NCBI RefSeq assembly: GCF_000966195.1
Contig: NZ_LAHL01000005.1
Span: forward strand, 62,001 to 126,000
DNA length: 64,000 nucleotides
Source of the DNA: Domibacillus robiginosus
GTDB taxonomy: Bacteria; Bacillota; Bacilli; Bacillales; Domibacillaceae
Direction of reading: 5' to 3'
The notes beneath the pieces were generated by a model that had not been told where the DNA came from, made no database searches, and saw only the letters and a list, made by a program, of their open reading frames with translations. The translations under genes were made by a program, and so were the position numbers. Of the stretch, positions 52,992 to 61,800 are shown piece by piece (position 1 is the first letter of the stretch; every line of letters begins with the position of its first letter).

Positions 52992-53601
52992 AGCAATCAC
53001 GGCGATACGCCGCCTGGAAATCAGTGAAGAAGAACAGCGCCGCCGGGACCTTGAAGAATTGGGAACATTGTTCATTGAACACAAAGAAGTCATCAAAGAT
53101 TTTCTGCATATGCTGGATAAAATTCAAGACCGCAGTGGCCTGGATGTGGTAACCGGCTTGTTTGATAAAGGCGATGAGGTACTGGATGTGCTGGTTAGGG
53201 CAACGGACAAGCCTGAAGTCGCGAAAATCATTAAAAACAGCCTGCTTCTGCTTGGCTCGCTGGGAAAAATCAATATTGAAGACATGAATCCGTTTATTGA
53301 AAAAATCAACGGCGGCTTACATCACGCTGTCCGCTCAGAAAATAAAGAAGCGGGCTACGGTTCCATGCTTCGGACCCTGGCCGCTCCGGAAACAAAAGAA
53401 GCGCTCGTATTCCTTCTTTCGTTCCTTAAGGGAATGGGAGCAGGCGCGCCAAAGCCGCAGCCTGTGCCAAAGAAGAAAAAAGGAAAAAAGGGCTGGCTTT
53501 TAGCTGCAAGCCTGTCGCTTGCCAGCGTTGTTCTTTTATCAAAGCAATCAGATAAAACAGATTCAGAATCTCTTGAATACGACGTTGTTCACCATCAATA
53601 A
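52984..53601 (+). CDS. forE: DUF1641 protein, ForE-type formate dehydrogenase partner
   Basis: A 205-residue protein of the DUF1641 family (B. subtilis YjgD/YrhD), which together with the molybdoenzyme makes the non-canonical ForCE formate dehydrogenase and links it to the menaquinone pool. Helical core about 25-160 ([29 protein letters not shown]), then a Lys-rich linker and a C-terminal hydrophobic segment ([16 protein letters not shown]) that could anchor it to the membrane. GTG 52984 overlaps forC; AAAGGAG lies upstream. Confidence 0.88.
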   Translation: MARAITAIRRLEISEEEQRRRDLEELGTLFIEHKEVIKDFLHMLDKIQDRSGLDVVTGLFDKGDEVLDVLVRATDKPEVAKIIKNSLLLLGSLGKINIEDMNPFIEKINGGLHHAVRSENKEAGYGSMLRTLAAPETKEALVFLLSFLKGMGAGAPKPQPVPKKKKGKKGWLLAASLSLASVVLLSKQSDKTDSESLEYDVVHHQ

Positions 53602-53606
53602 GAAGA

Positions 53607-53652
53607 AAAAGCAGTGTGTTTAAGCATACAGATTGAACGCACTGCTTTTTTA
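53607..53652 (+). terminator. hairpin between forE and the formate channel gene
   Basis: AAAAGCAGTGTGTT pairs with AACGCACTGCTTTT (one mismatch) and is followed by TTTTTT. It would limit readthrough into the channel gene. Confidence 0.8.
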
Positions 53653-53674
53653 TTACACATTAGGAGGGCTTCAG

Positions 53675-54463
53675 ATGGCTTATTATCCCCCTAAGAAAAT
53701 TGCCCAGGCGGCCATAGAAGCAGGCAAAACAAAAACAGAGCTTCCGCTTCCTCAAATGCTTGTATTAGGATTTTTAGGAGGCGCCTTTATTTCAATTGGA
53801 TACCTGTTAGCGATCCGGGTATCGGCTGATGTTCCGCATGAATGGGGATCGTTCGCTTCTTTTTTAGGCGCAGCCGTTTTTCCGCTTGGCCTTATTTTAA
53901 TCCTCATTGCCGGAGGGGAGCTGCTGACCGGCAATATGATGGCCGTTCCAATGGCATTTCTGGCCAAAAGAGTGACCATTTCAAGGTTACTGCATAACTG
54001 GTTTTGGATTACGATCAGCAACTTTATCGGCGCTCTGTTTGTCGCCTATTTTTTCGGCCACGTAGTTGGACTGACAGAAACCGGTCCGTACCTGGACAAA
54101 ACCGTTTTAACCGCTCATGCTAAAGTAGACACCGCTTTTTGGCCGGCTTTTATCTCCGGCATCGGCTGCAACTGGCTTGTAGGGCTGGCTGTCTGGCTCG
54201 CATACGGCGCAGACGATATCGGCGGAAAAATTTTAGCCATCTGGTTTCCGATTATGGGCTTTGTCGCGATCGGATTTCAGCATATTGTCGCCAACATGTT
54301 TGTGATTCCAGCAGCGATTTTTGCCGGAGAGTTAACCTGGATGGACTTTCTGCAAAACTTTGTACCGGTATACCTGGGAAATGCCGTCGGTGGTTTCGTT
54401 TTTGTGGCCATGGTATATTGGATTGCTTATGTGTCGAGAAGCTCCGTAGCGACCGATAAATAA
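53675..54463 (+). CDS. formate/nitrite transporter (FNT) family channel
   Basis: A 262-residue membrane protein with six helices and two broken ones, forming a pentameric pore for formate in the FNT family. The conserved AGGELLTGNMM (first half) and FQHIVANMFVIP (second half, with the gating His) motifs are present. Its place after forC-forE makes formate the likely substrate (FdhC/FocA type). ATG 53675 follows TAGGAGGG. The downstream terminator is duplicated by a repeat element (54467-54852). Confidence 0.93.
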   Translation: MAYYPPKKIAQAAIEAGKTKTELPLPQMLVLGFLGGAFISIGYLLAIRVSADVPHEWGSFASFLGAAVFPLGLILILIAGGELLTGNMMAVPMAFLAKRVTISRLLHNWFWITISNFIGALFVAYFFGHVVGLTETGPYLDKTVLTAHAKVDTAFWPAFISGIGCNWLVGLAVWLAYGADDIGGKILAIWFPIMGFVAIGFQHIVANMFVIPAAIFAGELTWMDFLQNFVPVYLGNAVGGFVFVAMVYWIAYVSRSSVATDK

Positions 54464-54466
54464 CCC

Positions 54467-54852
54467 AAAAAACCACTCGCTTCACAAAGAGAGTGGTTTC
54501 AATACTGTTGAAATAGGATGTTATCCAGCTGTATCATCCTCAGAATCCGACTGTTTATGGACATTTTCGGTCTGGCTTGATCCCCTATGTGTGTCCGTTC
54601 TTAGTCGAAGCATAGAAAAAGCGGCATTCGCGGGGCTCCGCTTTCCAAGGGGCAGGCGGGTAGTTCAACGTTCGCCCCTGCTGTTAGTACAGCCGCCAGT
54701 CCGCAGCCCACTGACGCTGTTTTTTTTAAGAGGAGGCTTTCTGGCAAGCTAAAAAAGAAACATGCTACATATACTTTTTGAAAAAACGAATTTCCTCTTG
54801 CCCTTCTTTGTTTTTCAACAAAAAACCACTCTCTTCATAAAGAGAGTGGTTT
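54467..54852. repeat. terminator-flanked dispersed element 3
   Basis: A hairpin with arms AACCACTC/GAGTGGTT occurs at 54467-54499 and 54820-54852 (31 of 33 bases identical). The second copy ends in seven Ts and also serves the convergent HAD gene; the first copy directly follows the FNT stop. The 320 bases between have inverted ends TGTTGAAA (54506-54513) and TTTCAACA (54813-54820). The body carries GCATAGAAAAAGCGGCATT and GCAGCCCACTGACGCTGT, shared with element 4; it looks like the 5' and 3' modules of element 4 joined by an internal deletion. No coding frame. Confidence 0.82.
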
Positions 54853-54858
54853 TTTTAA

Positions 54859-55638
54859 TTAATCAAGCAGTCCAACCATTTTTAACCCGTTTAAAATCCC
54901 ATCTGCATCAACGTTCGTTGTTACGTGCTTGGCAGCGTTGATTGCTTCGGCGTGTCCATCGCCCATTGCTACACTGTTTACCACGGTCTTTAACATTTCC
55001 ACGTCATTTAAGCCGTCTCCAAACGCATAAATATTTTGGGGTGAAATGCCAAGTTTATCGATCACTTTTTGAATCCCTTTTGCTTTAGAGCCGCCTGCCG
55101 GCACGATATCAACAGAAAGAGGATGCCAGCGGACAAAATCAAACTCCGGGAATTCTTTTTCATATTCTTTATCTTCTGGGTCCTGGCAGAACAAAAGGGA
55201 CTGATACAGGTCGCGCCCTTCATGGTAGTTCGGATCATGCTCAGGAAAGTAATTGATTTTCAATGTACTAATTCCAGTGGTGACATGCTCGTGTTCAGGC
55301 GTGTTGGCTTTCATATCTTCATGATCCATAAACACAACAGGATGCTCTCGTTCGACGGCTACATCCGTTAAGCGGAGCAGAGCTTCTTTATTAAGTGGGT
55401 TTTTATAGAGCGGTTCTCCTTTGAAAACAACATACTGACCGTTGTAGCTAACGAATGTTTCAATACCCAGCTCCTTGCGCAGGTCTTCGAACATAAATGG
55501 CGCACGCCCTGTGGCAATCGCTACTTCATGGCCACGCTCTTGAAGCTCACGGATAGCCTGCCGGGTAGAAGCCGGCAGCTTTTTGTCATGATCGTACAAT
55601 GTACCGTCTATATCAAAAAAAATAATTTTTTGGCTCAT
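54859..55638 (-). CDS. HAD superfamily Cof-type phosphatase
   Basis: A 259-residue phosphatase: motif [11 protein letters not shown] (residues 7-16), ATGR, YNGQYVV, Lys of motif III in GSKAKG and [10 protein letters not shown]. It belongs to the YkrA/YitU-like branch with a C2 cap between about 80 and 185. ATG 55638 follows AAGGGG at 7 bases; the GTG frame upstream overlaps that site. It is convergent with the FNT gene and shares its terminator. Substrate unknown. Confidence 0.9.
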   Translation of the reverse strand: MSQKIIFFDIDGTLYDHDKKLPASTRQAIRELQERGHEVAIATGRAPFMFEDLRKELGIETFVSYNGQYVVFKGEPLYKNPLNKEALLRLTDVAVEREHPVVFMDHEDMKANTPEHEHVTTGISTLKINYFPEHDPNYHEGRDLYQSLLFCQDPEDKEYEKEFPEFDFVRWHPLSVDIVPAGGSKAKGIQKVIDKLGISPQNIYAFGDGLNDVEMLKTVVNSVAMGDGHAEAINAAKHVTTNVDADGILNGLKMVGLLD

Positions 55639-55816
55639 AAAAATCCCCTTCACGTTTTATTTTCCCTTTATATACTAGCAAATGGAAGCAGATCGAACAA
55701 ATGAAACATTCGTTATATAATGTGTTGTTTTAAAAAATAGCCTGTATTTAAATGGAGTATTCAGCAAAAAAAGTGGCGCGTGTTTTTCAACGGACTGTTG
55801 CTTGATCAAATAGTAA

Positions 55817-56289
55817 TTTGTTTTGGGAAAATAACCATTCTGTTGAAATATGATGTTATTCAGTTGAGTTATCCTCAAAACCTAAATGTGTAGTGACCGT
55901 TCTTAGCCGAAGCATAGAAAGGGCGGCATTCGCGGGGCTCCGCTTTCCAGGGGGGCAGGCGGTGAGCTTGCCTTCGTCACTTCGCGGCAAAGTCGATCTC
56001 ACTCACCTGTCCCGCTAGTCCTTTAGGAGTCTCTGCCCCGCGCCTGCCGCCTTTGTGGGTAGGAAAGAAAGCCAGTGAAACCCAGTGTGTTTCTCCCTCT
56101 TTGCTGAAAAAAACAGAAAAACTCTTTCAACTTCTTTATTTTTCAGAAGCATAACGGGCGGAGGGCTGCCAGCTTAGACTTCCGCAGGACGAGCGGACAG
56201 GCCGGTTCAGCTTTCGTCCCTGCTGTTAGCGCAGCTGCCAGCCCACAGCCTACTGACGCTGTTTTTCAATACTAAGTTTGTTTTGGGAA
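55817..56289. repeat. dispersed element 4 with 13-bp flanking direct repeat
   Basis: TTTGTTTTGGGAA occurs at 55817-55829 and 56277-56289. Between them are inverted ends TGTTGAAA (55841-55848) and TTTCAATA (56264-56271). The body is the fullest version of the family: module A (GCATAGAAAGGGCGGCATT at 55911, GC-rich hairpins around GGCAGGCGG) and module B (ACGGGCGGAGGGC at 56153, ending ACTGACGCTG). The left 40 bases align closely with element 3. Here the flank is not a terminator. Just upstream, 55789-55807 has TTTTTCAAC followed by CTGTTG, a possible relic of an older copy. Confidence 0.75.
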
Positions 56290-56300
56290 GACGACGATGT

Positions 56301-56327
56301 TTGCGGAGCCTGCAGGGTGCATATAAT
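56301..56327 (+). promoter_or_regulatory. promoter of the zinc-ribbon protein gene
   Basis: TTGCGG (56301-56306), a 15-bp spacer and TATAAT (56322-56327) lie 38 bases before the start, immediately downstream of element 4. Confidence 0.5.
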
Positions 56328-56365
56328 AAAAGAGTATAGAAATAGGTGTGAAGGAGCGAGGCTTA

Positions 56366-56698
56366 ATGAAAATTTCCGAGATGGAAGCCGGCCTTTATTG
56401 CACGCGCTGTCATGATGAAACCATTCACCGGGTTGTGTATGTAAATAATAAAATTCAAAGCATCGAATGTGAGGAATGCCACCGGATGACAGGCATGAAG
56501 GTCGATGCGAAAAAAGAATTGTATAAAGAAGTGTACAACCGTGTTTCAACAAAGCCTTCACGAATGACACAGGAATATAAACAGGATTTAAGTAAATTTG
56601 TTTCCGGTATGCCGCTGCGGGTCATCAGTAAGCCGTACAGACTAATGAAATACGTAAATGAAACAAGAAAAGTACTTAAGCAGTCCAAGTATTTTTAA
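56366..56698 (+). CDS. small zinc-ribbon-like protein
   Basis: A 110-residue protein with two CxxC knuckles, CTRC (residues 12-15) and CEEC (about 36-39), that should bind one zinc, followed by a basic helical tail. This resembles a conserved Bacillaceae protein of unknown function annotated only as 'bh protein'. ATG 56366 follows AAGGAG at about 10 bases; the earlier GTG overlaps it. A DNA- or RNA-binding role is possible but unproven. Confidence 0.7.
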   Translation: MKISEMEAGLYCTRCHDETIHRVVYVNNKIQSIECEECHRMTGMKVDAKKELYKEVYNRVSTKPSRMTQEYKQDLSKFVSGMPLRVISKPYRLMKYVNETRKVLKQSKYF

Positions 56699-56703
56699 CG
56701 CAG

Positions 56704-56735
56704 GCGGTATGCTTTTTCAAGCAGCCGCTTTTTTT
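56704..56735 (+). terminator. terminator of the zinc-ribbon protein gene
   Basis: GCGGTATGCTT pairs with AAGCAGCCGC (one bulge) and is followed by seven Ts. Confidence 0.8.
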
Positions 56736-56759
56736 CGTATTCGAAAAAAGACGGCGCAC

Positions 56760-57635
56760 TTAACTGCGGCCGTCTGGTTCGATATGAATATGGGTAAGGC
56801 GGATGTCATGCTCCTGCAGCAGTGCTTCCTCTACATATTCAGTGATGTCGTGGCTTTCAATAACGTTCAAATCCGGATCGACAAGAAGAACGACATCTAC
56901 CAAGGTAATATTTCCGTGAGAACGTGCTTTAATGCTCGGCACGCCACGGACACCTGGTACTTTTTCGACAGTTTTCTGCATACCTTTTAATTTATCAAGG
57001 TCAAATGCATCGGTCAGGGCAAGAGAGGCTTCCGAGAAAATGCTCCAGGCTGTTTTTAAAATAATTAACCCAACCACAAACGCAGTAAGTGTATCAAGCC
57101 AGCCAAGGCCCAGGCGTGACCCGATAATCCCAATAAAAGCGCCTATGCTGACAAGAGCATCTGAGCGGTTGTCATGTGCCGCAGCCAAAATGGATTGGCT
57201 GTTAATTTTTTTTGCAAGGCGTATATTGTATAAATACACTCCATACATAACAAGCGCGGCGCCCAAAGCTGTCCAGGCCGTGAACATATCAGGCGTTTCA
57301 TGGTTCGCTTGAAACAGTGATTGTCCGGCTGAAATCAGAACTTGAACCGCCACGGATGCCATAATAAAAGCGGCTAAAAGGGAAGCGACCGTTTCTGCAC
57401 GGAAGTGTCCGTATCGGTGATTTTCGTCCGGTGGCTTGCGGGCAATTCGCAGGCCAATTAAAATGGCGACAGAAGCAATAATATCTGTTGAGTTATTTAA
57501 GCCATCTGCTTTTAGAGCTTCAGAGTTACCGATCCAGCCGACGGTCAATTTTACTGCTGACAGGAATAAATAGGCTGCAATGCTGATCCATGCACCGCGT
57601 TCTCCCTTTTTTAAATCTTCATATGCTGTTTCCAC
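56760..57635 (-). CDS. cation diffusion facilitator (CDF) metal exporter
   Basis: A 291-residue metal/proton antiporter with six helices and a C-terminal cytoplasmic ferredoxin-like domain (about 205-290). The transport site has ADGLNNSTD in helix 2 (Asp-Asn-x-x-Asp type) and AHDNRSDA in helix 5. An Asn/Asp pattern is typical of manganese-type CDF members such as B. subtilis MneP/MneS, so manganese export is the best guess. The start is GTG 57635, 8 bases after GGAGG. A divergent ZIP-type importer gene lies 190 bases away. Confidence 0.88.
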   Translation of the reverse strand: METAYEDLKKGERGAWISIAAYLFLSAVKLTVGWIGNSEALKADGLNNSTDIIASVAILIGLRIARKPPDENHRYGHFRAETVASLLAAFIMASVAVQVLISAGQSLFQANHETPDMFTAWTALGAALVMYGVYLYNIRLAKKINSQSILAAAHDNRSDALVSIGAFIGIIGSRLGLGWLDTLTAFVVGLIILKTAWSIFSEASLALTDAFDLDKLKGMQKTVEKVPGVRGVPSIKARSHGNITLVDVVLLVDPDLNVIESHDITEYVEEALLQEHDIRLTHIHIEPDGRS

Positions 57636-57667
57636 CTATGGTTCCTCCAGAAAAGTTAGTGTTTATA

Positions 57668-57676
57668 CTATACCAG
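57668..57676 (-). promoter_or_regulatory. extended -10 promoter of the CDF gene
   Basis: The minus strand reads TGG-TATAGT (plus ACTATA at 57668-57673), 33 bases before the GTG start. Confidence 0.5.
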
Positions 57677-57752
57677 CCCCCATTTGGGTGGGTCTACGGC
57701 AACATGATTGCCACTGTCTCAACAAGTTGCCTGCGTGCTAAAATTGTTCTTT

Positions 57753-57781
57753 TTGACAAAAAAGAGAGTCAATTGCAAAAT
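57753..57781 (+). promoter_or_regulatory. sigma-A promoter of the ZIP gene
   Basis: Perfect TTGACA (57753-57758), a 17-bp spacer and CAAAAT (57776-57781), 44 bases before the start. Confidence 0.6.
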
Positions 57782-57824
57782 AACAGGGAAAAGAATAAAG
57801 AATAATAAATAGGTGGTGAAGACA

Positions 57825-58628
57825 ATGGATACATTCAGCAGCCTGCACCCCGCGCTGCAGGCTTTAGCCGGTGGTATCATCAGCTGGGGTATGACAGCGC
57901 TCGGCGCAGCCGTTGTGTTTCTCTTTCGCGACATTAAAGAATCCATCATGAAAATGATGCTTGGCTTCGCGGCTGGCGTAATGATCGCCGCTTCTTTCTG
58001 GTCACTGCTGGCACCGGCCATTGAATTCAGTGAAGAAAGCGGACAGATTGCCTGGCTTCCGCCGGTCATTGGCTTTTTGCTGGGCGGCCTTTTTATACGC
58101 CTGCTTGATGTGGTTGTGCCTCATGTACATATTGGGCGTGAAAAGGGCGAAGGTCCATCTACAAAACTGAAGAAAACGACGCTTTTATTTTTAGCGATTA
58201 CGCTGCATAATATTCCGGAGGGACTGGCTATTGGCGTTGCGTTTGGCGCAGCTTCTTTACATATGGATGGCGCGACGATAGCGGCTGCTCTTGCCCTGGC
58301 TTTTGGGATCGGAATCCAAAATATGCCGGAAGGCGCAGCAGTATCTGTGCCGCTTCGGGGAGAAGGCATGTCAAGGCTGAAGGCTTTTAACTATGGCCAG
58401 GCTTCTGCAATCGTTGAACCGATTTCTGCGGTGATCGGTGCTGCCGCTGTCCTGTTTATTCAACCTATTTTGCCCTATGCACTCGCTTTTGCTGCTGGTG
58501 CGATGATTTTTGTTGTAGTGGAAGAATTAATTCCAGAATCACAATCTTCGCGCAATACAGACCTTGCTACAATGGGCGTTATGGTTGGCTTTGCCCTTAT
58601 GATGGTGCTGGACGTGGCACTTGGATAA
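57825..58628 (+). CDS. ZIP-family (GufA-type) metal transporter
   Basis: A 267-residue membrane protein with eight helices. The metal-binding helix 4 motif is TLHNIPEGLAIGVAFG near residue 130 and helix 5 has GIGIQNMPEGAAVSVPL; a short His-containing loop (VVPHVHIGREKGEG) lies between helices 3 and 4. GufA-type ZIPs import zinc or iron. ATG 57825 follows AGGTGGTG; two GTGs within that site are rejected. Divergent from the CDF exporter, so the pair may balance one metal. Confidence 0.9.
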   Translation: MDTFSSLHPALQALAGGIISWGMTALGAAVVFLFRDIKESIMKMMLGFAAGVMIAASFWSLLAPAIEFSEESGQIAWLPPVIGFLLGGLFIRLLDVVVPHVHIGREKGEGPSTKLKKTTLLFLAITLHNIPEGLAIGVAFGAASLHMDGATIAAALALAFGIGIQNMPEGAAVSVPLRGEGMSRLKAFNYGQASAIVEPISAVIGAAAVLFIQPILPYALAFAAGAMIFVVVEELIPESQSSRNTDLATMGVMVGFALMMVLDVALG

Positions 58629-58644
58629 TGAGGAAATCGGAAGG

Positions 58645-58695
58645 CATAAAAAAACAGCCTCAATTCTTAATGAAGAACTGGGACTGTTTTTTTTC
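58645..58695 (+). terminator. terminator of the ZIP gene
   Basis: AAAACAGcCtCAattCTT pairs imperfectly with AAGaacTGgGaCTGTTTT around AATG, followed by Ts. Confidence 0.7.
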
Positions 58696-58774
58696 TTTTC
58701 AATTCATAAAAAATAATTAAGTTTAAGCCGGGTAAATAAATAGAAGGTTTTCGTTCCGTATTTTCGTCTGTCAA
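58667..58774 (-). CDS. possible 35-residue small protein
   Basis: TTG 58774 lies 8 bases after AAGGAGG and opens a frame of 35 codons (MTDENTERKPSIYLPG start, one hydrophobic stretch LNLIIFY). It runs into the ZIP terminator hairpin, and another frame (ATG 58810, 33 codons) covers the same bases, so it may be chance. Nothing similar is recognised. Confidence 0.25.
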   Translation of the reverse strand: MTDENTERKPSIYLPGLNLIIFYELKRKKTVPVLH

Positions 58775-58799
58775 TGGTGATTCCTCCTTGTCCGTCCGA

Positions 58800-58820
58800 G
58801 TTCATACGTTTAGTATGAAC
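58800..58820. promoter_or_regulatory. inverted repeat, possible operator
   Basis: GTTCATAC-GTTTA-GTATGAAC has perfect 8-bp arms and lies between the GyrI-like gene and the small minus-strand frame. It could be a repressor site or a short hairpin. Confidence 0.4.
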
Positions 58821-58869
58821 AAGCAGAGAAGGATTGTCAGCGAGTCTGTTAGAATTCCTTCCAAACAAT

Positions 58870-59337
58870 TTAAACTGCTTCTTCAGCCGCTTCACTTCGC
58901 TTATTCGCCAGCCGCCAGTATAAATGATGGTGTTCATCATGTACGGTAACATGAATCCGAAACTCATTGGGGTCAAGGCGTATACGGTGTTCGCGTGCCC
59001 ATGCCAAAATAGACCGAAACCCGCTTTTTATCCCGGTCGTTTTTCCCTGAAGCTCAAGCAGCGCATAAGAGCCGGCCGGAATCGTTAAACTCGACATACC
59101 AGATGGGATAATATCAATATGGCTCACTTCCATGGCGATGCAGTGCGTATACAGCTGTCCAGCTCGTTTCAAGCAAATATCCATTAAGTATCCGTCTGTT
59201 TGGGCTGGAATCTGGCTGGCCGTTTCTAAAAATCGTTTTTTCCATTCTGGGCGCATAGCGGCGATTTCTTCTTCTGTACCGCTCATCTCAAAGCCCACTA
59301 CTGTGACCGCACGTACATCTACAAGTTTCGGATTCAT
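58870..59337 (-). CDS. GyrI-like/AraC effector-binding domain protein
   Basis: A 155-residue stand-alone effector-binding domain of the GyrI-like (SOUL-related) superfamily, normally the drug-sensing part of BmrR/Rob-type regulators. Features: RAVTVVGFEMSGTEEEI at the N-terminus, central HIDIIPSGMSSLTIPAGSYALLELQG with the Pro-Ala-Gly turn, and a C-terminal FRIHVTVHDEHHHLYW strand. There is no DNA-binding domain. ATG 59337 follows AAGGAG at 8 bases. Role unknown; ligand binding is likely. Confidence 0.72.
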   Translation of the reverse strand: MNPKLVDVRAVTVVGFEMSGTEEEIAAMRPEWKKRFLETASQIPAQTDGYLMDICLKRAGQLYTHCIAMEVSHIDIIPSGMSSLTIPAGSYALLELQGKTTGIKSGFRSILAWAREHRIRLDPNEFRIHVTVHDEHHHLYWRLANKRSEAAEEAV

Positions 59338-59449
59338 GATCTCAGCTCCTTTTTCCTCTCCTTTTCCCGCTTTTAAATGTTTTCACACCGTTTCCTTTGG
59401 GAATAGCAATTGTAAAAACGATGAACAAACGTTATACAAGGAGGTCCTT

Positions 59450-60775
59450 GTGAAAACGAATGTGTTTATTTCCGGCGGCGGTGTCTCCGGTCTTCTGCTC
59501 GGACTGATGCTTGCGCGAAATGGCATCGATGTAACCGTTGCTGAAAAAGATGCTAAACCGTCAGTCAAGTACAAAGGAGAGCTTCTTCAGCCCAAGAGCT
59601 TAGAATTGATGAATCGAATCGGCCTTTTGGAAGAAGTGGAAGCGGCTGGATTCCCGATTCGGACAACTTCTATTACAGAGTATGATGGCAGCCGGGTTCT
59701 CCAAAAAATAAAATACCATTACGAAAAGATCGACCATTCTTTTAACAAAGCGCTTATGGTGCCTCATGAAGAGCTGAAAGAAATCATCCGAAGGTGTGCA
59801 GAAGCATACCCGTCTTTTCACTTTTTAAATCCGGCAAAATTCAACGGATTCCGCGAAGAAGGTATCCCAAAACGAACTGCCCTCGTTACGCATAAACAGC
59901 AGGGAGAACTGGAAATAAAAGCGGATTTTTTTATTGGGGCGGAAGGGAGAGTTTCGCCAGTCCGTAAAAGCCTTGGCATTCAGTTGACCGAAACGGAGTA
60001 TAACCACTACTTTTTAACCGTTACCTTTCCCCGGCCTGAGAGTATAACAGAAGGCGAAATGATTGTGAGAGGCCATTCTTTCCTTGGTCTTTTTCCTCTT
60101 CCAGATTAGAGGGTGCGCACAGTGCTCCTCATTAAAAAAACAGAATACAAGGAAATGAAACGAAGCGGTCTTGATTCCTTTTACCGCTGTTATATCGACT
60201 TAAAGCCTGAGCTTGACGGATATGTACAGCACATCAAAACATGGAAAGATATTCAGCTTATGATCCCGTCACGTCACAATGCGGATCGCTACATAGAGGG
60301 CAATTGCGCGCTTATAGGTGATGCTGTCCATACGGTTCACCCCATGGCGGGAGAAGGGATGAATCTGGCCATTCAAGATGCTTTTACACTTGGAGAGCTG
60401 CTTTCCTACATGTATGGAGCCCGCTGCCTGGATGCTGCCCAGCTGAAGCTGTATGAACAGGTACGTAAGCCTCGTGCTGAATTTTTATCGTCTCTTTCTC
60501 ATTTGTCCGCCCTTGCTTACTCGTATTGGCAGGGACCATGGCCGCGCGTGCGTTCTCACGTACTGAAAAGAATTGAGCGTATACCTGCTCTTCACTATAA
60601 GCATATGCTCAATATTTCAGGACTTGGTGTCTGGAAGGAAACACTTCTAGACCGCTTTATTCAAATTGGGCTTTTGCCGGGAAGTATTCTGCCGAAGGTG
60701 AACGGAAAAGAGCATCAATATACAGAACAGGATGATTATCCATGGAAAAAGAGGGGGAACTGGAATGATTGCTGA
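59450..60775 (+). pseudogene. FAD-dependent monooxygenase interrupted by an in-frame UAG
   Basis: The frame from GTG 59450 (5 bases after AAGGAGG) starts with the FAD motif ISGGGVSGLLLGLMLARNG and has the EKD and GAEGRVSPVRK segments. It stops at TAG 60107-60109 after LFPLPD. The same frame continues without shift and contains the second FAD motif GDAVHTVHPMAGEGMNLAIQDA, then ends at 60775. Together they make a normal class A flavin monooxygenase of about 440 residues. One base change (GAG to TAG) would explain it. The second part has GTG 60113 but no good ribosome site. It may be a recent pseudogene, a sequencing error or a readthrough gene. Overlaps the methyltransferase gene by 11 bases. 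Confidence 0.85.
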
Positions 60776-61763
60776 ATATCGAAGCATGTGGGAAGCAAGA
60801 AACTGGCTCAAGAAAAATGAACCATTTTTGCCAACGTGGCAGGCTTATGTCGGCTACCGGCTTGATTTATTCCGAAAGCTGGCCAGCGGCGCCACGCTAG
60901 AATCGCTTGTAGCTGACTACGGCTATGAAGAAACGCTTCTACGTTCATGGGCCGATACCGGCATGGTGCTTGGTCATTTGAAAAAAGAGGGTGACCGGCT
61001 GATCCCTTCGAAAAAAATGCTGAAATTTTTTTCTCAAGGAAGTAATGAGGCGGTTGGCGAGCTGCTGAAGGAATTGTTTGAAATGCATATGCCATCCTTA
61101 ATGAGTTATCCTAAGATGATGGAGTCCAATCAAAAAGGACAGTTTAACGGAGAAGATTTCGGCAAAACAGTAGCAGCGACTTCGGCTTTAATTCAAAAAA
61201 GAGCATTTGGCCACGTTCTGTCAGAAATCAACGCTCAAAAGCCGCAATGGGTACTCGATATCGGATGTGGCACAGGCGGCTACCTGATGAATCTGGCTGA
61301 GCGAATGAAGCAGGGAACTTTTGTCGGTGTGGACATCAGCAGGGAATGTGTTGACGAAGCCCGTCAACAAGCCGAAACAAAAGGTCTCGCTGAAAAAGTG
61401 AAATTTTATTATGCAGATATTAACACATGGGAAGTGCCAGACCAATTTTTTGATGTCATTATGATGAATAACCTCCTTCATTACTATTCTCCAGATGCGC
61501 GTAAAGAGCTGCTTGCACGCGTATCCAGGCTGGTTAATCAAAACGGAACGGTTATTATGATCACGCCGCTTTACCTTGAACGAGGAGGGCAGCGGTTTTC
61601 AGCCGCTTTTAATTCATTTATGGAAGCACATGAAAATTTATATCCACTGCCTCGAAAGAAGGAACTAATTCGGGATGCAGCATCAGCAGGCCTTGAGCTA
61701 AAGTCCATTAAAACGGTCGTGCGTGAAGGAAGCTGGTATTGTATAAATTTTTCAAAAAAATAA
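60765..61763 (+). CDS. class I SAM-dependent methyltransferase
   Basis: A 332-residue O- or C-methyltransferase. The N-terminal part (about 1-120) is helical and looks like the dimerisation/winged-helix region of small-molecule methyltransferases (VADYGYEETLLRSWADTG). The catalytic part has motif I VLDIGCGTGGYL near residue 165, an acidic end of strand 2 (VGVDISRE) and MNNLLHYYSPDAR. ATG 60765 follows GAGGGGG. The start lies inside the end of the monooxygenase gene, so the two enzymes probably modify the same aromatic or quinone-like metabolite. Product unknown. Confidence 0.87.
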   Translation: MIAEYRSMWEARNWLKKNEPFLPTWQAYVGYRLDLFRKLASGATLESLVADYGYEETLLRSWADTGMVLGHLKKEGDRLIPSKKMLKFFSQGSNEAVGELLKELFEMHMPSLMSYPKMMESNQKGQFNGEDFGKTVAATSALIQKRAFGHVLSEINAQKPQWVLDIGCGTGGYLMNLAERMKQGTFVGVDISRECVDEARQQAETKGLAEKVKFYYADINTWEVPDQFFDVIMMNNLLHYYSPDARKELLARVSRLVNQNGTVIMITPLYLERGGQRFSAAFNSFMEAHENLYPLPRKKELIRDAASAGLELKSIKTVVREGSWYCINFSKK

Positions 61764-61800
61764 GTATAATAGGAGAAACAACTAAAGCGAGGCGGATAAA

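Noticed and set aside
59410-59438. TTGTAA-17-TATACA promoter before the monooxygenase
   Set aside because: The -10 box touches the ribosome site, so the transcript would start about at the start codon and lose the AAGGAGG.
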